NCBI GenBank assembly: GCA_946415755.1
Contig: CAMKTS010000001.1
Location: 62,001 to 126,000 of the forward strand
Length of the DNA: 64,000 nucleotides
Reading direction: 5' to 3'
Source of the DNA: an uncultured Prevotella sp.
GTDB taxonomy: Bacteria; Bacteroidota; Bacteroidia; Bacteroidales; Bacteroidaceae
Shown: positions 26,652-35,678 of the stretch, piece after piece
Layout of the letters: the number at the start of each line of letters is the position of its first letter
Numbering within the stretch: position 1 is the first letter of the stretch
Position numbers and translations under genes: made by a program
Notes under the pieces: generated by a model
The model's database searches: none
Told to the model about the DNA's origin: nothing
What the model saw: only the letters and a program-made list of their open reading frames with translations

Positions 26652-26997
26652 TGATAAACCCATCTATCTGCAGATGGCCGATCGTCTCTGCGACGAAATC
26701 CTCGCTGGCAAGTACCAGGATGACGACCGCATCCCCTCAGTTCGCGAATATGCCGTACTCCTGGAGGTGAATGCCAACACTGCAGTCAAGGCCTTCGACG
26801 AACTCTCTCGCGCGAACATTATATATAATAAGCGCGGACTGGGATACTTTGTCACCAAAGGAGCCAAGAAACAAATCTTGAAAGAGCGCAAGCAGCAGTT
26901 TATGAAAGAGCGTCTGCCAGAGTTTTTCCGACAAATGAAACTGTTGGACATAAAAAAAGAAGAGGTATGCAACCTTTTCAATCAATTCTACGTCTAA
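26638..26997 (+). CDS. GntR-family regulator, YtrA type
   Basis: A 119-residue regulator with the N-terminal winged helix-turn-helix of GntR (PIYLQMADRLCDEILAGKY, DDRIPSVREYAVLLEVNANTAVKAFDEL, YNKRGLGYFVTKGA) and only a short helical C-terminal part. This is the small YtrA subfamily that regulates ABC transporter operons and has no ligand-binding domain. The operon promoter carries an AGTGTA-N12-TACACT site at 24083-24106, so it is likely an autorepressor of the entire unit 24142-32783. What relieves repression is not visible. Confidence 0.9.
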   Translation: MTFTNDKPIYLQMADRLCDEILAGKYQDDDRIPSVREYAVLLEVNANTAVKAFDELSRANIIYNKRGLGYFVTKGAKKQILKERKQQFMKERLPEFFRQMKLLDIKKEEVCNLFNQFYV

Positions 26998-27020
26998 AAA
27001 GCAAGTAATATTAGATAATA

Positions 27021-27740
27021 ATGATCCACTTAAAAGACATCAACAAGACCTACCAGGGAGCACAGCCGCTCCATGTGCTGAAGGGTATCTCGCTCGATAT
27101 TGCCAAGGGGGAGTTCGTCAGCATCATGGGGGCATCGGGTAGTGGAAAATCTACCCTGCTCAACATCCTGGGTATTTTGGATAACTACGATTCGGGAGAG
27201 TATCTGCTCAACGGTACGCCTATCTGGAACCTCTCGGAGACGAAGGCTGCTGACTATCGCAACCGCATGATAGGCTTTATCTTCCAGTCGTTTAATCTCA
27301 TCTCGTTTAAGACTGCTGTAGAGAATGTGGAGTTGCCGCTCTTCTATCAAGGGGTGTCGCGTAAAAAACGGCACGCCCTTGCTCTTGAATATCTGGAGAG
27401 ATTAGGGTTGCTAGACTGGGCAGAACATTACCCCAACGAGCTTTCCGGAGGTCAGAGGCAACGTGTGGCCATTGCCCGCGCGCTGATTACAAAACCTCAG
27501 ATTATTTTGGCCGATGAACCCACGGGTGCCCTTGATTCGAAGACCTCCGTAGAGGTGATGCAGTTGCTGAAGCAATTGAACCAGGACGAGGGCATGACTA
27601 TCGTTGTGGTGACCCATGAAAGCGGTGTGGCCAACGAGACCAACAAGATTGTACACATTAAGGATGGCATCATCGGACAGATTGAGGAGAACCTGAACCA
27701 CGATGCTTCGCCCTTCGGCAGTGGAGGCATAATGAAATAA
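27021..27740 (+). CDS. MacB/LolD-type ABC ATPase
   Basis: A 239-residue ATPase with Walker A (GASGSGKST), Q-loop (GFIFQSFNLI), signature LSGGQRQRV, Walker B (IILADEPTGALD) and H-loop (VVTHE). This is the MacB/LolD family, which drives mechanotransmission ABC systems. In E. coli MacB the ATPase is fused to its permease; here it is separate and serves two permease genes directly downstream. Confidence 0.92.
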   Translation: MIHLKDINKTYQGAQPLHVLKGISLDIAKGEFVSIMGASGSGKSTLLNILGILDNYDSGEYLLNGTPIWNLSETKAADYRNRMIGFIFQSFNLISFKTAVENVELPLFYQGVSRKKRHALALEYLERLGLLDWAEHYPNELSGGQRQRVAIARALITKPQIILADEPTGALDSKTSVEVMQLLKQLNQDEGMTIVVVTHESGVANETNKIVHIKDGIIGQIEENLNHDASPFGSGGIMK

Positions 27741-27745
27741 AGATC

Positions 27746-29002
27746 ATGCGAGATATCATTAGTGAAATATGGCAGACGGCTCGGCGCAATAAGCTCCGTA
27801 CAACGCTTACAGGTTTCGCAGTGGCATGGGGCATCTTCATGATCATCGTGCTGCTGGGAGCTGGTAACGGACTCATCAATGCCAATGTGAAGCAGAGCAG
27901 CAATTGGCTGACGAACTCAATGGAGGCGTATGGCGGTACTACTTCGAAAGCCTATAAAGGATTGAGCGAGGGACGCTATATCAGTCTGAATACCCACGAC
28001 CTGGAAGCTACCGAATCGGAATTCAAAGACCATATCGACGACGTGGGAGCCGTGTACTACCAAAGTGCTACGGTGACCAATGGCGAGCAGTACATGAATC
28101 TGCAAATCATGGGTGTGTACCCCATTCACAGCCAGATTGTGAAGCGCTCGCTGATATGTGGTCGTAATATCAACGACATCGATCTGAAAGAAAAGCGTAA
28201 GGTGTTGGTGCTGACCGACAAACAGGCCAAGGAACTGGAACCGAAGGATTTCAAGTCGCTGTTAGGCAAACATGTCAAGGTGGGCAATTTCTCGTTCAAG
28301 GTGGTAGGCATCTATAAGACTCCTGGCGATGGTGAGAGCTCGGCTTATGCAGCTTATTCCACCATCAAGAGCGTCTATGGTGCCAATACCAATAGTATTG
28401 GAAACATCGAGTTTACCTTCCACGGACTGCCTACAGAGGAAGCTAACGAAGCCTTTGAGAAAGACTACCGCCGTCGGTTGAATGCCAACCATCAGGCTCA
28501 TCCAGAGGATGAGAGTGCCATTTGGTTGTGGAACGGCTATACGCAGAGTCTTCAGATGGAGCAGGGTATTGCCATCATTCGTACTGCTCTTTGGATAGTG
28601 GGCCTTTTCACGTTGCTCTCTGGTATTGTGGGAGTCTCAAACATCATGCTGATTACCGTTAAGGAGCGCACCCATGAGTTTGGCATCCGTAAGGCCATTG
28701 GTGCCAAGCCCTGGAGCATTCTGAAACTGATTATCACCGAGAGTGTCATCATCACCACTTTCTTCGGCTATATTGGCATGGTGTTGGGAGTCTGTGCTAA
28801 CGAGTATATGGACGCTACCATCGGTCATGAGACTATCGATACAGGGCTTTTCCAGGCCACGATGTTCCTCGATCCCACCGTAGGACTCGACGTATGCTTC
28901 GAGGCAACGATGGTGATGGTGATAGCAGGTACGATAGCAGGACTGATTCCTGCTTTCAAGGCAAGTAGAATTCGCCCCATCGAGGCATTAAGAGCAGACT
29001 AA
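27746..29002 (+). CDS. MacB-type ABC permease 1
   Basis: A 418-residue permease: an N-terminal membrane helix (LTGFAVAWGIFMIIVLLGAGNGL), a large periplasmic MacB_PCD domain (about residues 50-280) and three C-terminal helices of the FtsX domain (IVGLFTLLSGIVGVSNIMLITVKERT; ITTFFGYIGMVLGVCAN; MVMVIAGTIAGLIPAFKAS). It differs from its downstream paralogue and probably forms a heterodimer with it. It starts six bases after the ATPase gene. Confidence 0.9.
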   Translation: MRDIISEIWQTARRNKLRTTLTGFAVAWGIFMIIVLLGAGNGLINANVKQSSNWLTNSMEAYGGTTSKAYKGLSEGRYISLNTHDLEATESEFKDHIDDVGAVYYQSATVTNGEQYMNLQIMGVYPIHSQIVKRSLICGRNINDIDLKEKRKVLVLTDKQAKELEPKDFKSLLGKHVKVGNFSFKVVGIYKTPGDGESSAYAAYSTIKSVYGANTNSIGNIEFTFHGLPTEEANEAFEKDYRRRLNANHQAHPEDESAIWLWNGYTQSLQMEQGIAIIRTALWIVGLFTLLSGIVGVSNIMLITVKERTHEFGIRKAIGAKPWSILKLIITESVIITTFFGYIGMVLGVCANEYMDATIGHETIDTGLFQATMFLDPTVGLDVCFEATMVMVIAGTIAGLIPAFKASRIRPIEALRAD

Positions 29003-29005
29003 GAC

Positions 29006-30262
29006 ATGAGAATAGATATTGATTCATACAGAGAGATTCTCGACACGCTGAGTCGCAATAAGTCGCGGTCGTTCCTCACAGGATTTGGTGTGTTCTGGGG
29101 CGTCTTCATGCTCGTGGCACTGATAGGTGGCGGGCAGGGACTGAAAGAGATGCTTGAGAAGACCTTCGATGGCTTTGCACAGAATACAGTGATGATATGG
29201 GCCCAGCAGACCACTAAGCCCTATAAGGGATTCCGCAAGGGTCGCTGGTGGAGCATGGAGTATAAGGATATAGAGCGTCTCCACCAGCGCGTGCCAGAGC
29301 TGGATGTCGTGGCTCCCATTCTCTTTGCACCTTGGGGCCGTTCGAACACAGCCTACTATGCTGACCAGCGGACAAGTCCCAGAATACAAGGCACGTTGCC
29401 GGAATATGCCAAAGTGGTGGCTCCCAGAATGTACTATGGCCGTTTCCTGAACGAGATGGACATTCTGGAAAAACGAAAGGTCTGTGTCATCGGCAAGAAG
29501 ATATACAAAGACCTCTTCAAGGAAGGTGGTGACCCCTGTGGCAAGAAAATCCGTGTCGACTCTACCTATTTCGAGGTCATCGGCGTTGACTACAACACCA
29601 ATAGCAGCATGAACTTCAACGGACGTGCTGAAGAGAAGATTACGCTGCCTATCACCCTGATGCAGACCACCTATAATCGTGGACATCAGGTAGACCTGAT
29701 AGCAGCAACGGGACGGAAGGGTGTCGTGATGAGTAAGATTACTCCACGCATCCGAGAGACTATCGCTCGTGCCCATTATATCGACCCTACCGACGAGCAG
29801 GGGGCAATGGTGTTCAATACGGAGGTGCTCTTCCAGATGCTCGACAACTTGTTCCGAGGTGTCAACTTCCTCATCTGGCTGGTAGGTCTCGGAACTCTTT
29901 TGGCAGGAGCTATCGGTGTGTCAAACATTATGATGGTGACGGTGCGTGAGCGAACCACTGAGATTGGTATCCGTCGTGCCATCGGAGCCACGCCGAAGAT
30001 GATTCTCTCGCAGATTATTTCCGAGAGCGTCGTGCTGACGTTGGTGGCAGGCATGAGCGGTATTCTCTTTGCCGTGCTGATTCTCCAGATGCTTGAATTG
30101 GGGAATACAGAGGACGGCATCCTCGCAGCCCACTTCCAGGTAGGTTTCTGGACGGCCATCTTTGCAGCCCTCATCGTATCGGCGATGGGTGTGCTGGCAG
30201 GCCTTGCTCCTGCTGCCAGAGCAATGAGCATCAAACCCGTCGATGCGATGCGCGACGAATAA
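29006..30262 (+). CDS. MacB-type ABC permease 2
   Basis: A second permease of the same 418-residue length, with the same layout: N-terminal helix (FLTGFGVFWGVFMLVALIGGGQGL), periplasmic domain, and FtsX C-terminus (GLGTLLAGAIGVSNIMMVTVRERTTEIGIRRAIGATP). It starts three bases after permease 1. The downstream spacer (30261-30284) is three 8-base units beginning AACG. Confidence 0.9.
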   Translation: MRIDIDSYREILDTLSRNKSRSFLTGFGVFWGVFMLVALIGGGQGLKEMLEKTFDGFAQNTVMIWAQQTTKPYKGFRKGRWWSMEYKDIERLHQRVPELDVVAPILFAPWGRSNTAYYADQRTSPRIQGTLPEYAKVVAPRMYYGRFLNEMDILEKRKVCVIGKKIYKDLFKEGGDPCGKKIRVDSTYFEVIGVDYNTNSSMNFNGRAEEKITLPITLMQTTYNRGHQVDLIAATGRKGVVMSKITPRIRETIARAHYIDPTDEQGAMVFNTEVLFQMLDNLFRGVNFLIWLVGLGTLLAGAIGVSNIMMVTVRERTTEIGIRRAIGATPKMILSQIISESVVLTLVAGMSGILFAVLILQMLELGNTEDGILAAHFQVGFWTAIFAALIVSAMGVLAGLAPAARAMSIKPVDAMRDE

Positions 30263-30284
30263 CGACATAACGGTATAACGAAAT
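30261..30284. repeat. Three 8-base units before the adaptor gene
   Basis: AACGACAT, AACGGTAT, AACGAAAT, beginning within the stop codon of permease 2 and continuing into an A-rich spacer. Confidence 0.65.
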
Positions 30285-30302
30285 AACAAAAAAAATAAAA
30301 GT

Positions 30303-31415
30303 ATGAAAAAGTACAGCAAACTGATTATTGCAGCGATTATCGCGCTGATTTTCATCGGAACTTTTGTGTTCCTCTGGCAGAAAAGCCAGCCTAAGGAGGT
30401 GGTGTACAACGAGTTCACACCCAAGATGGAAGACATTCGTAAGACAACAATCATCACGGGTAAGATTGAACCTCGCAACGAGGTCAATGTCAAACCGCAA
30501 ATCTCCGGTATCATTACAGAGATTCTGAAGGAGGCGGGGCAGTATGTGCAGGCTGGTGAGGTAATTGCCAAGGTAAAGGTGATTCCCGATATGGGACAGC
30601 TTTCCTCTGCCGAGAGCCGCGTGCGCCTGGCTGACATCAACCTACAGCAGGCCAAGGTGGACTATGGTCGTGAAAAGAATCTCTACGACCAGAAGTTGGT
30701 ATCTGCTGATGAGTTCGACAAGATAGCTCAGAAGCTGCATCAGGCCAAGGAGGAGGTTGCCGCTGCCCAGGATGCCCTGCAGGTGGTGCGCGACGGCGTG
30801 TCGAAATCAAATGCCTCCGCTTCCTCTACGCTCATCCGTTCTACTATTAGCGGTGTCATTCTTGACATTCCCGTGAAGGTGGGCAACAGCGTCATCCTCT
30901 CCAATACCTTCAACGATGGTACAACGATAGCTTCCGTGGCCAACATGAACGATCTCATCTTCCGTGGCAACATCGATGAGACGGAGGTAGGCCAGCTTAT
31001 CGATGGCATGCCTATGAAGATTACTATCGGTGCCCTGCAGGACCTGAAGTTCGATGCTGCCTTGGAGTATGTCTCTCCGAAGGCCGTAGAGAGTAACGGT
31101 GCCAACCAGTTTGAGATCAAGGCGGCTGTCAAGGTGGCCAAGGATGACAAGTTGCGCTCCGGCTACTCGGCCAACGCTGAGATTGTACTGGCCTCTGCCC
31201 AGAAAGTGCTCACCATTCCGGAGAGTGCCATCGAGTTTTCTGGTGACAGCACCTTCGTCTACTTGGTAAAGAGCATGGGCGACAAGAAAGATTATGAGCG
31301 TCGCCATGTCATCACGGGTCTCTCCGATGGTGTCAATATTGAGATTAAGAAAGGGATTAGCAAAAACGACAAGGTTCGTGGCCCTGAGATTATTGCAGAT
31401 GACGATCAAAAGTAA
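30303..31415 (+). CDS. Periplasmic adaptor (MacA/HlyD family)
   Basis: A 370-residue membrane-fusion protein: an N-terminal anchor (LIIAAIIALIFIGTFVFLW), lipoyl half-motifs (VKPQISGIITEILKEAGQYVQAGEVIAKV and RSTISGVILDIPVKVGNSV), a coiled-coil hairpin between them (about residues 110-165), then beta-barrel and membrane-proximal domains. It bridges the MacB-like permeases and the TolC-like channel in a tripartite exporter. Its place between the two confirms this. Confidence 0.92.
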   Translation: MKKYSKLIIAAIIALIFIGTFVFLWQKSQPKEVVYNEFTPKMEDIRKTTIITGKIEPRNEVNVKPQISGIITEILKEAGQYVQAGEVIAKVKVIPDMGQLSSAESRVRLADINLQQAKVDYGREKNLYDQKLVSADEFDKIAQKLHQAKEEVAAAQDALQVVRDGVSKSNASASSTLIRSTISGVILDIPVKVGNSVILSNTFNDGTTIASVANMNDLIFRGNIDETEVGQLIDGMPMKITIGALQDLKFDAALEYVSPKAVESNGANQFEIKAAVKVAKDDKLRSGYSANAEIVLASAQKVLTIPESAIEFSGDSTFVYLVKSMGDKKDYERRHVITGLSDGVNIEIKKGISKNDKVRGPEIIADDDQK

Positions 31416-31421
31416 CAAGCC

Positions 31422-32783
31422 ATGAAGAAGATTATATTTTTCTCATTTCTCATTTCTCATTTCTCATTAATTCCCGCAGGGGCGCAGACTCCCTGGTCAT
31501 TACGCCAGTGCATCGACCATGCATTGTTGCACAATATCAGTATCAAGCAAAAAGAGAACCAGTGCCATCAGCGACAGCTGCAACTGTCCACTGCACGTTG
31601 GAGGCGACTGCCCGACCTGAACGGCTCGGTGAGTGAGAATTTCTCTTTTGGCCGTGGGCAGACACTTGACGGTACATATGTCAACCGCAGCACCAATAAC
31701 ACTTCGTTCTCGCTGGGAACTACCATGCCTCTCTTCACAGGATTCCAGATTCCGAATACCGTCAAGCTTAACCAGCTCAATCTGGAGGCTGCCACACAAG
31801 ACTTGGAGAAGGCCAAGGATGACATCCGTATGAAGGTGGCTCAAGCCTATGTACAGATTCTCTACGATATGGAGATTTCTGATGTGGCGCATCGTCAGAT
31901 AGCCATCGACTCCCAGCAGGTAACCCGTCTTGAGATGTTCCTGAAGAATGGCAAGGCCAGTCAGGCAGAGTTGTCGCAACAGCAGGCCACGCTGGCACAG
32001 GCTCGTCTAACGGCCACTCAGGCCGACAACAACCGTCAGCTGGCTCTACTCGCTCTCACTCAGCTCTTGGAACTACCCTCTCCAGATGACTTTTCCATTG
32101 TTGCCCCCCTCTTATCCCCCCGAGAGGGAGAAGCACCGATACACGCAGATCTTCTTTCCAAGGGCGGCTGGGAAGTTGCTTCCCCTGAAGCCATCTATCA
32201 GGAAGCCCTTGCCATCAAACCGGAGGTTCAGGCCGAGCAGCTTCGTCTCTCTGCTGCCGAGCGGAACATCAAGATTGCCCAGGCTGCCAACTATCCCACG
32301 CTGAATCTCAATGCCGGTCTGCAGTCTACCTATAACAAGACGAATGGCATGTCGTCTGCAAGCTTCGGCAATCAGTTGAAAAACAACTTCGGCCAGTATG
32401 TCGGACTGAGTCTCAGTGTACCCATTTTCAATCGTTTTGCCACACGCAACAACATCCGTCTGGCCAAGATTGACCGCGAAAACCAGCTGTTGCAACTGGA
32501 GAATGTGAAGAAGTCACTCTACAAGGAGATACAACAGGTGTTCTATAATGCCCGTGCCGCTAAGTCGAAGTACGAGAGCAGCCACGCTGCCGCACAAAGC
32601 AGCCGCGATGCCTTCATGCTGATGCAGGCCAAGTATGAGAATGGCCGTGCCAATGTTACCGAGTTTAACGAGGCCAAGAACAACTACCTGAAAGCAGAGA
32701 GCGACCTTGTACAGGCTCGTTACGAGTACCTGTACCAGACCGCCCTGATTGATTTCTATCGGGGAAAAGACCTCGATTTTTAG
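31422..32783 (+). CDS. TolC-family outer membrane efflux protein
   Basis: A 453-residue outer membrane factor with signal peptide, then two OEP repeats of long helices and short beta segments (LRQCIDHALLHNISIKQKENQ near residue 30; PEVQAEQLRLSAAERNIKIAQAANYPTLNLNAG near 270). It completes the MacAB-TolC-like pump. Unusually, its signal peptide is encoded by four 7-base units (31442-31469, CTCATTT type), so gain or loss of one unit would shift the frame and abolish the protein. Confidence 0.93.
   Translation: MKKIIFFSFLISHFSLIPAGAQTPWSLRQCIDHALLHNISIKQKENQCHQRQLQLSTARWRRLPDLNGSVSENFSFGRGQTLDGTYVNRSTNNTSFSLGTTMPLFTGFQIPNTVKLNQLNLEAATQDLEKAKDDIRMKVAQAYVQILYDMEISDVAHRQIAIDSQQVTRLEMFLKNGKASQAELSQQQATLAQARLTATQADNNRQLALLALTQLLELPSPDDFSIVAPLLSPREGEAPIHADLLSKGGWEVASPEAIYQEALAIKPEVQAEQLRLSAAERNIKIAQAANYPTLNLNAGLQSTYNKTNGMSSASFGNQLKNNFGQYVGLSLSVPIFNRFATRNNIRLAKIDRENQLLQLENVKKSLYKEIQQVFYNARAAKSKYESSHAAAQSSRDAFMLMQAKYENGRANVTEFNEAKNNYLKAESDLVQARYEYLYQTALIDFYRGKDLDF
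31442..31469. repeat. Four 7-base units inside the TolC-like signal peptide
   Basis: CTCATTT three times, then CTCATTA, in codons 7-16 of the gene. The same unit type occurs inside the phosphoesterase gene (40269-40303) and at the waaA/gltX junction (56303-56330). Confidence 0.85.
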
Positions 32784-32813
32784 GAACTGCTGCTATCTGG
32801 TTCCCAGCTGTCG

Positions 32814-34181
32814 TTAATTGCCAAGGATGATGTTCACTACCGATACCACATCGCCCACGTCGATAGTACCGTCACCATTGGCATCGGCAGCTTGCTGGTT
32901 GAAGTTTTCAGCAGGTTTCTCCAAGATGTAGTTGACGATGGCCACCACATCGGCCACATCGACCAAATAGTCGTTGTTGGCGTCGCCTACAACCAGGCCG
33001 CGGAAGGTCTTGAGTTCGTAGAGTGCCTGCATGGCCTTTCCGGTTTGATTGTCGAAGAGGCTGGCATTGTACCAGCCGCTGGGTGTGACGGCATTCTGCC
33101 AGTTGACATTGTATTCGTTGGCTTCAGGGAACCACCAGTACAGTCCGTCGACGTTCTCGTAGGTGTTGAGAAGCTCGATAAGATCCTTGGTAAACTGTAG
33201 TTGTCCGGCATTAGTGGCTGGCCAGTTGGGAAATTTGCTGATGGGGTATTTGGCATCATCGGGATAATAGGCATGAGAGTAGCCCGTCTCGACGATTTGT
33301 ATCTTCTTGTCAGGGTAGATGTTGCCAACGCCATTGAGAGTAGACTTCAGTGTGCTGAGTTCACCGTGGAAGTAGGGGTAATAGGAGATGCCAATGACAT
33401 CGAAGTCGGTGACTTCCTTGCGTTTCAAAGTACGGCAGAAGTTGAAGACATTGTTCATGCTGCTCAACTCTGTTTGTAGAACAATCTTAGCCTGGGGACA
33501 AACCTCGCGGATGGCTTTGATGCCTGCCGACAGGTATTTAGCAAAGTTGTCAAAGGTGCCCGTGCCATAGTTGGCTCCACTGGGATAGCAGTGGCCGGTG
33601 GGCCACAGCATGCCGTAGGTAATCTCGTTGCCAGGCTGTACAAAGTCAGGAGTGACTCCGGCAGCAATCAGTTCGTTCAGACAGTCTTTGGTATACTGGT
33701 AGAGCGTGGCAGCCAGCTCTTCTGGGTCGCTGCTCGTCCAACCGCTTGGTGTTGAGTGCTGGCCGGGATCCGTCCATGTGTCGCTATAGTGGAAGTCGAG
33801 CAATAACGACAGTCCGGCATCCTTGATGCGCTTGCTCAGTGCCTTCACGTACTCCAGATCTTGGCGCACGCCCTGCTTCTTATGATCCTCTGGTGCTTTT
33901 GACGGGTCTACGAAGAGACGGACGCGCATGGCATTCCAGCCTTGCTGCTTGAAGTAGTTAATCATGTCGCCCGTAATCGTCGAACCGTTTGGCTCGCGAA
34001 ACTTGGCCTTGGCTGTTTCGTAATCAGGTAGTAGCGAGATGTCGCCGCCCACATATTTCTGGGCTGTGGCGGTGAGGGGTGAAAGGACATAGAAGAGTAA
34101 TAAGGTAAAGAAGTAAAAAGGTAAAACCTTTACCATGCGCATCGCAGCCTTGCAATTTGTTTTGTTTCTTGTTTTCATCAT
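32814..34181 (-). CDS. Secreted GH53 endo-beta-1,4-galactanase with dockerin-like tail
   Basis: A 455-residue enzyme that should cut arabinogalactan or galactan side chains of pectin. Signal peptide: about residues 15-40. The GH53 barrel starts VGGDISLLPDYE and has GWNAMRVRLFVDP, the acid/base glutamate in QPGNEITYGMLWP (near 186) and the nucleophile in IVETGYSH (near 299). The last 60 residues hold two Ca-binding-type repeats (DANNDYLVDVADVV, DANGDGTIDVGDVV), the pattern of a type I dockerin. In Prevotella such tails occur without cellulosomes. 8-base repeats (34102-34125) encode the hydrophobic core of the signal peptide. Confidence 0.9.
   Translation of the reverse strand: MMKTRNKTNCKAAMRMVKVLPFYFFTLLLFYVLSPLTATAQKYVGGDISLLPDYETAKAKFREPNGSTITGDMINYFKQQGWNAMRVRLFVDPSKAPEDHKKQGVRQDLEYVKALSKRIKDAGLSLLLDFHYSDTWTDPGQHSTPSGWTSSDPEELAATLYQYTKDCLNELIAAGVTPDFVQPGNEITYGMLWPTGHCYPSGANYGTGTFDNFAKYLSAGIKAIREVCPQAKIVLQTELSSMNNVFNFCRTLKRKEVTDFDVIGISYYPYFHGELSTLKSTLNGVGNIYPDKKIQIVETGYSHAYYPDDAKYPISKFPNWPATNAGQLQFTKDLIELLNTYENVDGLYWWFPEANEYNVNWQNAVTPSGWYNASLFDNQTGKAMQALYELKTFRGLVVGDANNDYLVDVADVVAIVNYILEKPAENFNQQAADANGDGTIDVGDVVSVVNIILGN
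34102..34125. repeat. Three 8-base units inside the GH53 signal peptide
   Basis: AAGGTAAA, GAAGTAAA, AAGGTAAA on the plus strand. On the minus strand they encode the hydrophobic core of the signal peptide. Confidence 0.7.
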
Positions 34182-34213
34182 CTTGTTTTTGTTATTCTGT
34201 TTTTTCCTTACCT

Positions 34214-34411
34214 TTATTTCTTGTGTCTGTTTGCCCGCTGCTCACGGTATTTGGCTTTCTGCTGGGCAGAACCGCTGCCATGGGCACCAGTGATGTATTT
34301 CTTCTTCTTGGCTTTGGTCTTAACCTTGTCTTCAGTAGGGCGTGGCCCTCCACCACGGCCAAACGAAATACCATTCTCCAGAATTTCCTGGAAGTCAGAT
34401 TCCTTACTCAT
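34214..34411 (-). CDS. Small basic protein of unknown function
   Basis: A 65-residue reading frame between the GH53 gene and the AICAR transformylase gene, same strand. It has an acidic start (MSKESDFQEILENG), a glycine patch (GRGGGPRP) and a lysine/arginine-rich remainder (KTKAKKKKYITGAHG, ending QRANRHKK). Such composition suggests nucleic-acid or ribosome binding. Its regular amino-acid pattern and ordered position speak for a real gene, but I recognise no family. Confidence 0.6.
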   Translation of the reverse strand: MSKESDFQEILENGISFGRGGGPRPTEDKVKTKAKKKKYITGAHGSGSAQQKAKYREQRANRHKK

Positions 34412-34458
34412 AGTCTTTCTTTTAACCAGTATTGCTAGTATGAATAGTTCTACTAGTA

Positions 34459-35646
34459 TTAATGATGGAACAGACGTACGCCAGTAAATGCCATCGCTAT
34501 GCCGTACTTGTCGCAGGTCATGATGACATGGTCGTCACGAACAGAACCGCCAGCCTGGGCAATGAACTCTACACCACTCTTGTGGGCGCGCTCGATGTTG
34601 TCGCCGAAAGGGAAGAAGGCATCCGAGCCAAGAGCCACTTTCGTGTTCTTCGCTATCCACTCCTTCTTCTCTGCCATCGTCAGCACCTCAGGCTGTTCCG
34701 TGAAGTACTGCTGCCAGGCACCATCGCGCAGTACATCGTCGTGCTCATCCTCAGAGATATATACGTCGATGGTGTTGTCACGGTCGGCACGCCGTATGCC
34801 CTCTTTGAAGGGCAGTGCCATCACCTTCGGATGCTGACGCAGCCACCAGATGTCGGCCTTGTTGCCTGCCAGACGTGTACAGTGAATGCGGCTCTGTTGG
34901 CCTGCTCCAATGCCAATGGCCTGGCCGTCCTTGACATAGCACACCGAGTTCGACTGTGTGTACTTCAGCGTGATGAGGGCAATAATCAGGTCGCGCTTGG
35001 CCTCAGGCGTAAAGGTCTTGTTCTGTGTGGGGATATTTTCAAAGAGGACAGGATCGTTCAGTTTGATCTCGTTTCGTCCCTGCTCGAAAGTCACGCCGAA
35101 GCATTGCTTGCGCTCGATGGACTCAGGTTTGTAGGCGGGGTCAATCTTGATAACGTTGTATGTGCCCTTGCGCTTGTCCTTCAGTATCTCGATGGCTTCA
35201 GTGGTGAAGTCAGGTGCAATCACACCATCGCTCACCTCGCGCTTTAGCAGTAGGGCTGTGGTGGCATCACAGGTGTCGCTCAAAGCCACGAAATCGCCAT
35301 AGCTCGACATGCGGTCAGCTCCACGGGCACGTGCATACGCACAAGCTATAGGACTGTTGTCAAGTCCCTCGATGTCGTCGACGAAGTAGATCTGCTTAAG
35401 GGTGTCGGAAAGAGGCAGACCCACAGCGGCACCGGCCGGCGATACGTGCTTGAACGAGGCGGCTGCAGCTAGCCCTGTGGCCTCCTTCAGTTCCTTCACC
35501 AACTGCCAGGCGTTCAGCGCATCGAGGAAGTTGATGTAGCCTGGGCGACCGTTAATTACTTCGATGGGTAAATCGCCCTCGGCCATGAAGATGCGTGAGG
35601 GCTTCTGGTTCGGATTGCATCCGTACTTCAGCTGTAATTCTTTCAT
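34459..35646 (-). CDS. purH: Stand-alone AICAR transformylase (PurH C-terminal type)
   Basis: A 395-residue protein carrying only the AICARFT activity (formylation of AICAR with 10-formyl-THF in purine synthesis). Clear segments are LKYGCNPNQKPSRIF, the motif ASFKHVSPAGAAVGLPLS with the catalytic Lys-His pair (near 66-67), and AGQQSRIHCTRLAGNKAD. The IMP cyclohydrolase domain that precedes it in most bacterial PurH (about 520 aa) is absent, so that step must be encoded elsewhere. I start at the ATG 35644-35646; the open frame upstream crosses the promoter. Confidence 0.9.
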   Translation of the reverse strand: MKELQLKYGCNPNQKPSRIFMAEGDLPIEVINGRPGYINFLDALNAWQLVKELKEATGLAAAASFKHVSPAGAAVGLPLSDTLKQIYFVDDIEGLDNSPIACAYARARGADRMSSYGDFVALSDTCDATTALLLKREVSDGVIAPDFTTEAIEILKDKRKGTYNVIKIDPAYKPESIERKQCFGVTFEQGRNEIKLNDPVLFENIPTQNKTFTPEAKRDLIIALITLKYTQSNSVCYVKDGQAIGIGAGQQSRIHCTRLAGNKADIWWLRQHPKVMALPFKEGIRRADRDNTIDVYISEDEHDDVLRDGAWQQYFTEQPEVLTMAEKKEWIAKNTKVALGSDAFFPFGDNIERAHKSGVEFIAQAGGSVRDDHVIMTCDKYGIAMAFTGVRLFHH

Positions 35647-35678
35647 TGTTTTTATTGGTTCATTTTCGTTTCTGCCTG

